From: Isochrysis galbana
Lineage: Eukaryota; Haptophyta; Isochrysidales; Isochrysidaceae
Reading direction: 5' to 3'
DNA: 64,000 bases
Assembly (NCBI GenBank): GCA_018136815.1
Contig: CM030938.1
Location: 3,673,448 to 3,737,447, forward strand
Shown: positions 55,359 to 64,000 of the stretch, piece after piece
Position numbering within the stretch: the first letter of the stretch is position 1
Layout of the letters: each line of letters begins with the position of its first letter
Program-made: the position numbers and the translations under genes
Notes under the pieces: generated by a model
The model's database searches: none
Seen by the model: only the letters and a program-made list of their open reading frames with translations
What the model was told of the DNA's origin: nothing

Positions 55359-55451
55359 TCACCCCACCATGAGCCCCCCCGCGAGCACCCCGAAGGAGAG
55401 GCCCAGGAGCACCACGTACGCGACGAGAACGGCGTCGCCTTGGCTCGGCAT
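55359..55451 (-). CDS. Possible 30-residue membrane peptide
   Basis: ATG at 55451 opens a 30-codon frame MPSQGDAVLVAYVVLLGLSF... ending in GGLMVG and TGA, almost all one hydrophobic segment. The frame is open a further ~16 codons upstream (GVYHALSGRAL). It could be a tiny single-span protein of the size of photosystem or cytochrome b6f small subunits, or the last exon of a larger gene. No homology is claimed. Confidence 0.2.
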   Translation of the reverse strand: MPSQGDAVLVAYVVLLGLSFGVLAGGLMVG

Positions 55452-55639
55452 GAGGGCGCGCCCCGAGAGGGCATGGTAGACGCCCACAGCCCACAACGGC
55501 CGTCAGTCAGCCCGAGACCATAAACTTCGGTTTATGGATTTGACGAATGCAAAGCTTGTGGCATTACAATGAACAATGAACGACTTTTAAAGATGAAGAC
55601 CATAGCTCATGGCATGCTGCATGCACTCCTCTCCTAGAA

Positions 55640-56060
55640 CCCCGGATGGGACAACAAGTACAAGGTCAACAGGTTTTGGGGGCCTCTTCCTATTAATTAA
55701 GAGGACATGTTAACAGGTCGCAATAGGTCCGTAACAGGTCAAAATAAAACTCATTTTAATAATATTATAGATCTATCAGTATGATTTATAATATGAATAC
55801 GATTGGTTTGTGACTTCTGAGCTTAGTTACTAGGGAGAGGAAGGGATCTGAGATGATCTGGGCGTGGCTACGATAGCGGTACCCATAGCCACGCGCGAGG
55901 CGAGAATATTAGATAGGTAGATAGGTTTTTTTTACCTATATTGCCTATTAACAGGTAACAGGTCTGGTAGACCTCTTGACCTCTTAATAGAACCTATTAG
56001 AAGCCTATTGTCCCATTTGGGCCTAGAACTGATTAGCTAGCATTGCTTGTGGGGTATATG
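55640..56060. repeat. AT-rich region with scattered AACAGGTC repeats
   Basis: Variants of TAACAGGTC and CTATTA occur many times in an AT-rich stretch (for example near 55730 and 55945-55990). Degenerate short repeats. No gene. Confidence 0.4.
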
Positions 56061-56124
56061 TAGGGGTACGTTAATAGGTCGTTTGCCTTCATTTGGTACC
56101 CCTCGTTTCCAAATACGCGATGCG

Positions 56125-56285
56125 GGCGACGAGCTGAGAAGGTCTCCTTGTGGTGGGTTTGGGCTTGGGTAGTGGTGGGGGTTGCGCTCGGTGTGCGCCT
56201 CCGACGTGAGGAGGTCTTCTTGTGGTGGGTTTGCGATTGGGCAGTGGTGCGCCTTCGACGTGAGAAGGTCTCCTTGTGGTCCGTG
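56125..56285. repeat. Minisatellite of about 60 bp, three units
   Basis: Three imperfect units carrying CGACGTGAG(A/G)AGGTCT, CCTTGTGGTGGGTTTG and GGGC(A/T)GTGGTG blocks. Non-coding context. Confidence 0.6.
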
Positions 56286-56942
56286 GCCCCGGCCACAGCT
56301 AGAATCCCGCGGCGCAAGAGGAAGAGGACGCCGGCTACATGGCGGAGATCTGAGGGACGCTGAAACGCTCAGCTCGGGCACTCGGGCACTAAGGAGAGAA
56401 GGAGAGGAACCGCGGTGCCGGAGGGAGGAGAGAGGAGGTTGGGCAGGAGAGTGTCGCATTGGCAAATCGACACTCATTAGAATTCTGTTTCGTTCGGCAT
56501 TTATCGTTAAAATCCTCTGCCTCTGCGTTCTCTCGATTCTTGGTCGAAGGCTTCACGTGGACACCTAGGGCCTTGGGTAATGGAGCGCCCTCTCTCCGCT
56601 TCTCTCGAAGCGAGAGGGGAAGTTTCGAAGTTTCCCCACCTTTCTTCCTCCTAAGCGCCCTCACAAATAGGTTTATTTAATTTGCTATCGTCCCCAGCGT
56701 CTCTTTTTCTTTGCCTGCTATTGGGGGCATGTAGCATGTAGGCCAAGGCTATGCTTGGGGTTGAGCGGGAGAAGATATTTGGGATCTAGCTAGGTACTAG
56801 GTACTAGGTATCTGGACTATCTAGGTATCTTACTTACTTATTTATGGCCGCAAACACTTTTCAAAAGCCACCATCGATGTATCTAGATGGCTGTTGGCTG
56901 TGGAGCACTATCGCACTATCTACATCTACATCTACAGATATA

Positions 56943-58091
56943 TAAAACTATTGTTATAGTTTGAACTATGGAGCGTGCCGCGACCGCTCCCGAGCCCCAG
57001 GCGACCCTCGCCACCGCGCCCCACCTGGGACGCCCCATGCCGCCCGAGGCGGCTCGTCAGAAAGCCCTCTCAGAGCCCGTCCAGCCCATCCAAACCACGC
57101 CCGCGCAAGCGCGCGGGGTGGCGAGCACTGGCACCGAACAGGTTGCCCCCATGGCTCTGCGTAGCATGCAGGGGGTCTTTGAGACCCCCTCCAACAGTGG
57201 GAAACCCTCCCACCCCAAGAGCACCTCATGTGGGAGGGCAGCTCAGCTGCCCTCCCCATGGTGGAAACCTCTACCATCAGTGCACCCAACATGGGAGGGC
57301 ACTTCACAACCATCAATCTTCTACGGAGAGCAACTTGTGCCTCTGTTTTTCAACATGTTGACTCACTTCTCGTTTTCACCCCACTCCTGTGGGCCACAAG
57401 AAGCTACAACTCAGTGCCCTGCCTTGGGCCCTCCTTCAACACTTGACTCCCTCTCCTACTCTCCCTTCCCTCTAGAACCAACCCAAACAGAACGAACCCC
57501 CTCGCCCTCTGTTCAAAGCACCAAAAATTTCAACTCAAGACCCTTGTTGATACACTTCACGTTTTCACCCCACTCTTGTGGGCCACAATTACCTTCAGCT
57601 CAGTGCCCTGCCTTGGGCCCTCTTCCAATACTTCACTCCCTCTCCCACTCCCTCTTCCAACTACAACTAACCCAAGAAGCACAAACCCCCTTGCCCTCTG
57701 CTTCAAGCACCAAAAATTTCGACTCAAGACAAGAGGGAGGACATGTCTTGAGGCGGCGTCGCTGCCCATGCCTAGCGCAAGGGTATAGCGCCCCCACTCA
57801 GACATCTCCTTCCCCACAGCTCCTCTCTGAGGAGTTAGTTGCTCCTCTCCCTCCCATTAGGCCCCCTTGCCTGCGAGACCAGAACAGGATCCTGGCGTGG
57901 GGGGCTGTCTGAGTGTGGAGGGAGGGGCGCTCTGGCTAGCGCAGGTAGAAAGCTAGTGAAGAGCTGGGTGGCATAAGGGGGGAAGGGTGCTTGCGCTTGC
58001 CGCGGCAGGGTGTCCTGTCTTGAGTGAGCGCTAGTCCCGTTCCTTTGCCGCGCCGCGACCCATAAAAATTTGTTAAAAATTTAAAAAATTT
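56943..58091 (+). mobile_element. Retroposon family RP, 1,149-bp copy with a 314-codon ORF
   Basis: Flanked by perfect 16-bp direct repeats TACATCTACAGATATA (56927-56942 and 58092-58107). A 25-bp leader is followed by an ORF at 56968-57912 (314 codons), ~180 bp of 3' UTR, and an A/T tail (TTAAAAATTTAAAAAATTT). The ORF starts MERAATAPEPQATLATAPHL and contains a direct protein repeat of ~62 residues (FSFSPHSCGPQ... and FTFSPHSCGPQ..., encoded by 57351-57545 and 57541-57730). No reverse transcriptase is encoded, so mobilisation must be in trans. A truncated sibling lies at 47763-48062, and a 5' fragment at 14270. Confidence 0.85.
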
Positions 58092-58107
58092 TACATCTAC
58101 AGATATA

Positions 58108-58678
58108 GATACTATCTATTGTCTATTGCACATTGTACAACTACTACTATCTATATCTAGATGGCTGAAAATCACTATCACTATCACTATCTACTTGCAT
58201 CTAGCAGATCTAGATGGTGCCCGCCCGTGGGGGGCTGTTCCATGCCTTACTCCTCCCTCGTCGCCGCCACTCTCAACTCCTCCCGCCTCGCCACCGTCCA
58301 CCGTTGCCGCCGCCTCCCTTGTCGCCGCCACTTCCACTTCCACTTCCACTTCAACCTCCTCCGGCATCGCCGCTGGTGCCGCTTCCGCTTCCTCCCGCGT
58401 CGCCACCACTACGACTACCAACAACTCCATTATCGCGGCCATTGCGCACCTCCACCTCCTTCGTCCCTCGTGGCCGCCACTTCCACCTCCTCCCGCCCAG
58501 AGGCTCTCTTGCTATCAGCTAGAACGTCCCTACCCGTCCACAGGTCACCTTAGTGTCCTGGCGTCTCTACGCGAACTCAGAGAGACGATCGATCGGCCAA
58601 GCAAATCCTACGTGCTATTCTCGTACTCTTATGAGTAGAGAGAGAACATAGGTGAATCGGCGCCGTCGGAGGTGCCCG
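58108..58678. other. Non-coding, 5' side of glycosyltransferase gene
   Basis: Contains a TCxCCxCCxC-type degenerate repeat (58230-58500), Pro/Ser-rich in all plus frames. ATG-containing ORFs here are low complexity only. Confidence 0.35.
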
Positions 58679-59632
58679 ATGGCACCAACAGCCCCAGACA
58701 AGGCTACTCTTCCGCTCGCGGTGGTCATCAACCTGCCGCAGCACACTTGCCGGCTTGAGAAGATCCGCCAGCGACTGGCCGCGGAGGGTGTGCCCTTTGA
58801 GCTTGCAGATGCGGTGGACGGCTCGCTGCTGAGCTGCAAGTCTCTGAAGGCAGAGGTGACGCCTCTTGGCCGTCATCTGCTGACGCCTGGGATGATCGGC
58901 TGCTTCCTCTCGCATAGGCGGTGCTGGCAGCAGTGCCTGCGCTCGGCCAAACCGCTTGTGATCCTGGAAGATGATGCGATTCTAGAGCAGGGCGGCTGCG
59001 GTGGATTCCGCGCGTCGCTCTGCGCAAGCCTAGATGAGCTGCAAGCAATCGATCCGGAATGGGAAGTGCTCCTCCTGGGAGCCATGGGCATGATTCACCC
59101 GGAAGGATGGCGCATGTATGGCGTCAATATGATCGTCGGTCTTGTTGCTGGGACTGTACGAAGTCCTCGAAGGCTGTCCCAAAGCATTCATGTGCCTGGT
59201 CGCCCAATGTGCACGCATGCTTACGTCCTATCGCCTATGGGTGCAGCCCGGCTGCTTGAGGCATTCCCGCGTGCGAACTTTCACGTCGACGTTTCCGCAT
59301 GGGGTGTACGAGCCCTTCGTCTTTACCTCGTTGTACCGCTCCTGGCCAAACAAGACACTGTCGTCAAGACCACCATTGGTGGCGGGCATGATACAAAGTG
59401 GGTGCCATCGTTCACCATTGATAGGTACAGTGGCGCCGAATTTGTGTGGGTGTTCAATGGCCCTGTGTTCCAAATCGGCGGCGTATTACTGACTCTTGGG
59501 CGATCTGTCGTATCAAGTGCATTATTTTGCGTCATTGCCATCATCACTCGCTCGTCAGCCCTTGGAGCTCTCGCAGCCGGATGGATTTTGTTCCAACTCG
59601 GCCTCATCAACGCATTGAAGATGACCCGGTAA
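58679..59632 (+). CDS. Glycosyltransferase family 25-like protein
   Basis: Single-exon ORF, 317 residues, start ATG at 58679 (an upstream GTG extension was not used). Family-25 features: the start PLAVVINLPQHTCRLEKI with the INLxxxxxRLxxI pattern, PFELADAVDG, MIGCFLSHRRCW, the acidic metal site VILEDDAIL (~95-102), and the late HAYVLSPMGAARLLE followed by HVDVSAWG. The enzyme would transfer a sugar to a glycan or protein in the secretory pathway. Near the C-terminus a hydrophobic stretch (VSSALFCVIAIITRSSALGALAAGWILF, given here as overlapping pieces VSSALFCVIAII and LGALAAGWILF) could anchor it. No N-terminal signal peptide is visible, which is unusual for a luminal enzyme, so a C-terminal anchor or an internal signal is possible. 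Donor sugar unknown. Confidence 0.8.
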   Translation: MAPTAPDKATLPLAVVINLPQHTCRLEKIRQRLAAEGVPFELADAVDGSLLSCKSLKAEVTPLGRHLLTPGMIGCFLSHRRCWQQCLRSAKPLVILEDDAILEQGGCGGFRASLCASLDELQAIDPEWEVLLLGAMGMIHPEGWRMYGVNMIVGLVAGTVRSPRRLSQSIHVPGRPMCTHAYVLSPMGAARLLEAFPRANFHVDVSAWGVRALRLYLVVPLLAKQDTVVKTTIGGGHDTKWVPSFTIDRYSGAEFVWVFNGPVFQIGGVLLTLGRSVVSSALFCVIAIITRSSALGALAAGWILFQLGLINALKMTR

Positions 59633-59649
59633 TGTATGGTCATTCAAGT

Positions 59650-59850
59650 CCACAATGTCAAAAAAAACTTGAAAGTGTCTGCTGAGCTACCATGCTCCGC
59701 CCCGTCTGAGAGTTCCTGTAGCCCACGCCCCCATCCCGATCGCACATCACTTCCTGCTCCCCCATCATTCCTTAATCCTTTATCTTCGGTGTTGCTGGGT
59801 TGGGCGAGTCGGCAACCTACTTTCAATAATAAAATATCTGAGCGTTAGTG
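59650..59850 (-). repeat. Retroelement tail family R3, short copy
   Basis: The plus strand reads ACTTGAAAGTGTCTGCTGAG followed by the GATCGCACATCAC and CTCCCCCATCATTCCTTAAT blocks seen reversed in other R3 tails. Partial and diverged. Confidence 0.5.
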
Positions 59851-60699
59851 CCACTACTCTCACTAGCACAGTACTATCACGACACTCCTCAACGCACCTG
59901 CCCGCACGCCTTGAAGTGGTGGCACAAGACACATACAGATATGCATCCCTACAAATCTCCCCCCTCGCAAACCCAAACCCCCGGCTCTCATGATAACTCC
60001 CCACAAATTACAATGAGGGAAAACCCAGTGAGGCGAACCGACCTCGACCTACGTCGGGCGACTCACCTGAAAAAACACGGGGGGGGGGGGGGGGGGCTCT
60101 CGTCCGTGAAGCTGAACGGCCCTTGCAGCTCTCGCCGCGAGCATTCCTCGAGAAATAAAAGACTGCGCCTCGAGACTCGAGCGAGATAGCTGATACTTGC
60201 CACAAACCACAAACAAGGGCGGTCCCGTGGTGTCGCATCCAGAGTATTTTATATACTCTAGGCGGATGCAGTGCTTCTATGAATGTGTAGTGTGTGAGAA
60301 AATTGAGTGAGTTTTGTTTTTGCCAATGAGTTGCCTCGAAGCTCCGCCGTATTGCACGCCGCATTTGTTCGTTTGTCCTCATTTGTTTCATTGGTTTGTT
60401 TGTTGTTTGTGCGATGTTGCGTTCGTTTTCGGAGTTTTCTTGTTGGTGAGTGAGTGATGTGGGGTGGTGTCTTGTGGGGCCGTCGCCGCGATGTAGCGCG
60501 CCCTTTCCCCTCTCTCTCAAGACTTCTCTTCATTCACTCCATGCCCTAGCCCCGCTGAGACTTGCCCCACGATCAAGCACTCGCTTGATTCCACAGTTCA
60601 AAGACATCCCTCACTCACCCGCACGCCCTCGCCACACATCTCGCCAGCCCACCACTCACAACGCACAAGCCTGCACATGCGCATGGTGCACTTGCCCGT
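59851..60699. other. Non-coding interval with a G run
   Basis: G run at about 60079-60096. No gene supported; the 233-codon ORF starting at 60450 runs across element remnants. Confidence 0.35.
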
Positions 60700-61780
60700 C
60701 TCACTCATCAACCCGCTCTGACCCATGGGATGACGAGAGACTCATACATGCACTTCAAACACATAACACATCGCCGAATAGGCACCTACAACCGCTTCCC
60801 GGGCCGGGACCCCCTCTGCCGCCTATGCGCGCAATCCAACGAATAACGAATCCTCCGCACACATTGGCTATGACTGACGACATACATAGGGACGTGCTTA
60901 GCTTTGAACGACGTCTTCGAAACGATTCACCATCTCACAGACTACGCGCCGACTATAACAACCCAGAGATAGATAGCCACGAGAGCCGAACTAGCCGTAG
61001 ACAGACAGACTATTCATACTTCCGCGAAAGCCGAAAGCATTGTCACCTCACTCAAGAGAGATCGTATACCTACTCGCGTGGAGGTACATCCTCAGCGACT
61101 TCTGTTAGATACTATACGAGAATATCAAATTCAACAGTGACTACGTCATAAGAAGAATGATCGAGCGATACACCACGCTATGCAAAGCGGCACTTCATGG
61201 AAATAACACGGACGCCTCCAGACGAGCCAAAGCAGGCATGGGCCGCCAGCCGAAAAAACGCAAAACGCATAGACGTCAATGAATTCCGCCCAATATTCGA
61301 GACGAACGACGACAACGAACTAGTACCAAGTAGCAAACTCGTAGCCGTAGCATTATTAGAGCGTTTAAAAATTAATCTTATAGTTGAACAAGAAAATAAC
61401 ACCGGACAGAGCGATCAAGGATAGTAAAAAACCGAGGGGGGCGAAGCGCCCCCACCCGAGTAATCCACATTGGGGAAGGCGGGAAGGCCGGGCCCCTACA
61501 CCGGGACGGACTTAATCCGAGGCCACCAAGGACAAACCCATGAGGCCTGCCCCACCCCTTCCCCCAACGCGAGGCCCAAAGTAGTGTACATGGGTCGACC
61601 CGCCAAAACCGAATAAAAAGGAACGTGGGGGGGGAGCGGAAGGGAGAGTGGAGGTAGGGGAATGGGCGATGGCGGCGCGATCGCGTGAGAAAGTGAGTCA
61701 CTAGCAGCATAGCGAACACCTTCAAGAAGGTTTTTTTATAGGCAGCCGCGGGCTCGACTCTCAACTGCGTGCGCTTGAGT
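60700..61780 (+). repeat. R3 retroelement 3' end with zinc-knuckle-like remnant
   Basis: Plus frame near 60770-60960 reads RIGTYNRFPGRDPLCRLCAQ and, after stops, FETIHHLTDYAP. This is the pattern of the C-terminal zinc-binding module of LINE reverse transcriptases (RFG..DPxCxLC...ETIxHxLxxCP). At 61197-61424 follows the family C-terminus (VNEFRPIFETNDDNELVPSS ... SDQG and stop), then the tail to about 61740 ending AGCATAGCGAACACCTTCAA. This links the R3 tails to a LINE. Confidence 0.6.
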
Positions 61781-62218
61781 GGCATTCGACATTGACCTCA
61801 CAACAAGACAGCATGAATGCAACGGCATGCAAATGTGCAATCTAGCTCGTGCTCATAAAGCCACGCGGCGGCACCAACGAAAGGCACGAAGCACCAATGA
61901 TTGATTTGATGGCAATTTCTTGAAACCGGGGCACGTAAGCTAAAGGTGCGTCCATGTTTTTCGCTGGTCATGAGTGTGCGTGCACGCTAAGGGTAAGGAG
62001 TGAACAATCCACACACGTTGAGAACCGCTTGCATTTGGCCATCCTCACCCACCTCGCGGAGCAATGCGATGGCGAACGTCTCGTCAACGGCCGCGCCGAC
62101 TGCTCCATTTTGAACAACAAATACGAATTGCCACGTCATCAAGGGTTCATATGGGGCACTGTGGCCATTATCGCCGTCTCGTTTGATCATTGAAACAGCT
62201 TTTGGGGGCCCCGTCACG
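61781..62218 (-). other. 3' flank of oxidase gene, possible extra exon
   Basis: Minus-strand frame 62235-61987 reads GPPKAVSMIKRDGDNGHSAP ... FVFVVQNGAVGAAVDETFAI and has a gene-like composition, overlapping the oxidase stop in another frame. It could be the real last exon of the oxidase via an unrecognised intron, or a frameshift product. Confidence 0.35.
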
Positions 62219-64000
62219 TCAAGTTGGGCCGCCACTCAAGACATGCGACGCACACCGCAGGTCGGCCTCGTCCATGCGCCCCGCGCGCAAAACGCGCCCT
62301 AGCTCGTCCCAGCGACAGCCCTGCATCAGCATCCATTCGTCTTCTCGATCTTCGCCGCAGACGAGGCTGCGCAACTCGGCGCTGCGCATCAGTGCACACG
62401 CGCCGATTGCACGCTCCGATCCAACCTGAGTATTTGCAGCGCATGTGCACCTCGTGGTGTCGAAGCGGGCCTCGTGCTCTCCGCTCCTGACACAGCAGTG
62501 CTTGTCCAAAGTGCTGCCGCTAACGATGCGCCCTGCGCTCGACGAGAAGGCGCTAAACGTCCAAACATTCCGCGCAAGACCCTCCCCTACAAATTTTGAG
62601 TGCGGATCCACCGCATTGGCGATGCAACCAAACTGGCACCATGAGGGTCCCATCTGCTCGATGGTGTTGTTGCGAACCTCATGCTCGTTATCCCAGCCAT
62701 GCTTGCCCCAGTGGATCGCTGCGCCGCACTGTGGGCCGCGCAAAACGTCTACAATCGGCTGGGGTAAGCGCTCGCCGCGCAACGTGTCGAGGTTGAGGTA
62801 CATCCGCGGGAAGCTGCGTGTCGGCGACAGAAAGGAGTCATCCACTCCTGTCCACCGGAGGGCGACGTCGTTCAGCCGCTGCCGCACAACGAGGGCCTGG
62901 GACACGTTCAGAAAGGCGGAAAGACAGCGCACTGCGTTGTACCACGGCACCCCAAACTCGGTTTGGTTGTAGCATGCCGGTGATCCTTTGGTCATGGTAG
63001 TCCATCGGTGGTACGCGGGCGGCGGCTGGCCAATCCTTTCGGCATGATTTGCGAGGAGATAATCCGCAAGGGAGGGCGTGTCCTTTTGGCCCGAAGTGCG
63101 GCGCGCGCATACCAAGGGGTCCGAGTGCCACAGACAGTGCGACTCGCCAGGTTTTGTCTCTACCCCCTTCCACAGGAATGTCGCCTTACGCGACGGCAAC
63201 TGTAGAATCTTTTCCCACTCCAAGTATCTCTTTTGGCCGCGAGGACCATCAAGCACGCCAAAAGGACTGTAGCTCCGCCTGACATCTATCCACTCGTGCC
63301 AAGCGGCGAAATTTTGCTCCTTCGTCCTTTTATCGGCCGGTGGCTTGTACGCCAACGAGCCCTCTCGCCCCACGACCCATTTGTCGAAGAAGAGTCGCGG
63401 ATGCCAGTTTTGTAGCACTTGTAGGTGGCCAAATGTGAGATGGAGGGGCGCCTTCCGAAGGATGCTGTCGGCAGCCACATCATCTTTTGGCGAGTGAGCG
63501 CGCAGCTCGAGAGCCGAACTAATTATTGCTTCCGTCCGGCTCACCCGCTGAAGGAAGTCCCGCGGGCTCACTCTCTTCCAGGATGCAGAGATGTGCGCCT
63601 GCCGCATGATTGCGAGCTTCACGTGCAAGATGATACCCAAGCGTCCGACAGAGGTCTTTAGCGCCCGAAAGAGGAGCGGATGACTCTCAGCCGTCACGTC
63701 CTCTATTATCCGCCCGTCGGCAAGCATCACACGTGCGGCTAGTAACTTCGATGGCCAGCCTCCCTCGACAAGAGAGGATCCGTGCGCAGCTGTCGCGATA
63801 ATGCCTCCGACCGTCTGGCCCATGAAAAGAGTAGCTGGGTGGCTAAGCATGTAGCCGTTCGGTGCAGAACTCGTCCTGTACGTCGCCAGATACTCGTGCA
63901 GCGCCTGCACTGTGACGCACGTGCGCACAGTCACAGTCTTTCTCGCCTCGTCGACGAGAACATCGGCGCCCCTGTCGGCTGCTGTGCCGTTCGCGGGCGC
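62219..64000 (-). CDS. FAD-linked oxidase (PCMH/VAO type), 5' end off window
   Basis: Minus-strand frame open from the window edge (64000) to TGA at 62219; the start lies outside. 593 codons are visible. The N-terminal part is a FAD-binding PCMH domain: ARKTVTVRTCVTVQALHEYL, MGQTVGGIIATAAHGSS (the GG(I/V)xATxxHG flavin motif), and LAARVMLADGRIIEDVTAE. The middle is a substrate domain with LHVKLAIMRQ and YLEWEKILQLPS. This layout fits the aldonolactone oxidase/VAO family that includes L-gulono- and L-galactono-lactone enzymes; the exact substrate cannot be read. The last ~130 residues are unusually Cys-rich (HCCVRSGEHEARFDTTRCTC), not typical of the family, and may reflect a missed intron near the 3' end. 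Confidence 0.75.
   Translation of the reverse strand, partial: APANGTAADRGADVLVDEARKTVTVRTCVTVQALHEYLATYRTSSAPNGYMLSHPATLFMGQTVGGIIATAAHGSSLVEGGWPSKLLAARVMLADGRIIEDVTAESHPLLFRALKTSVGRLGIILHVKLAIMRQAHISASWKRVSPRDFLQRVSRTEAIISSALELRAHSPKDDVAADSILRKAPLHLTFGHLQVLQNWHPRLFFDKWVVGREGSLAYKPPADKRTKEQNFAAWHEWIDVRRSYSPFGVLDGPRGQKRYLEWEKILQLPSRKATFLWKGVETKPGESHCLWHSDPLVCARRTSGQKDTPSLADYLLANHAERIGQPPPAYHRWTTMTKGSPACYNQTEFGVPWYNAVRCLSAFLNVSQALVVRQRLNDVALRWTGVDDSFLSPTRSFPRMYLNLDTLRGERLPQPIVDVLRGPQCGAAIHWGKHGWDNEHEVRNNTIEQMGPSWCQFGCIANAVDPHSKFVGEGLARNVWTFSAFSSSAGRIVSGSTLDKHCCVRSGEHEARFDTTRCTCAANTQVGSERAIGACALMRSAELRSLVCGEDREDEWMLMQGCRWDELGRVLRAGRMDEADLRCASHVLSGGPT

Noticed and set aside
60450..61151. 233-codon ORF
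   Set aside because: It crosses LINE remnants that read as recognisable protein in a different frame.

Overview
The window is nuclear DNA of a GC-rich, repeat-laden microbial eukaryote, most plausibly an alga. It has intron-containing genes with ESCRT, endocytic, MAP-kinase and mRNA-export functions, several families of retroelements, and long (CT)n and GGGGE/PPPPS arrays. I could assemble 26 introns in seven genes by joining conserved protein domains. Twenty-three are GT-AG. Three are GC-AG, all with donor GCGAG(T/C). Hydrophobic leaders on a nucleoside diphosphate kinase and an FAD synthase would fit a secondary-plastid alga. From memory, frequent GC-AG introns recall haptophytes, but the lineage is not proven by this sequence.

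Layout. 0-10 kb: a decayed duplicate of a small unknown gene, a MAP kinase kinase gene (minus), relics of repeats and of an LTR-element protease, a coiled-coil gene (minus), then a 1.66-kb GGGGE/PPPPS minisatellite running into the intact copy of the small gene. 10-20 kb: an EHD-type dynamin-like ATPase gene with a very long tail (minus), then LINE debris whose reverse transcriptase is split by a 1.38-kb insertion with TG...CA ends and a 5-bp target duplication. 20-30 kb: a STOP1/WIP-like zinc-finger gene (minus), a membrane-anchored NDPK (plus), tail repeats, a 100-N assembly gap, the 3' half of a Copia element with its 3' LTR, and a BRO1 gene starting 61 bp after that LTR. 30-45 kb: a MITE, a cation/proton antiporter gene, a conserved unknown gene, a long (CT)n tract, an ankyrin relic split by a 482-bp inverted-repeat element, a broken Cys-rich gene and a PCID2/Thp1-like gene. 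45-64 kb: repeat families, an FAD synthase/molybdopterin-binding gene (minus) divergent from an Ala/Glu coiled-coil gene, a 1.15-kb retroposon with a 314-codon ORF and 16-bp target duplication, a family-25 glycosyltransferase gene, more LINE tails, and a FAD-linked oxidase gene running off the right edge.

The host genes are unrelated housekeeping or regulatory genes and form no operon or pathway. The most novel material is (1) a BRO1 protein that appears to carry a UIM and a UBA domain, the latter hidden behind a C11 homopolymer frameshift; (2) a small retroposon family defined here by precise target duplications at two copies; (3) an EHD ATPase with no recognisable EH domain and a ~650-residue tail; and (4) several nested insertions whose removal restores an open frame. 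No CRISPR array, rRNA or tRNA gene was recognised.
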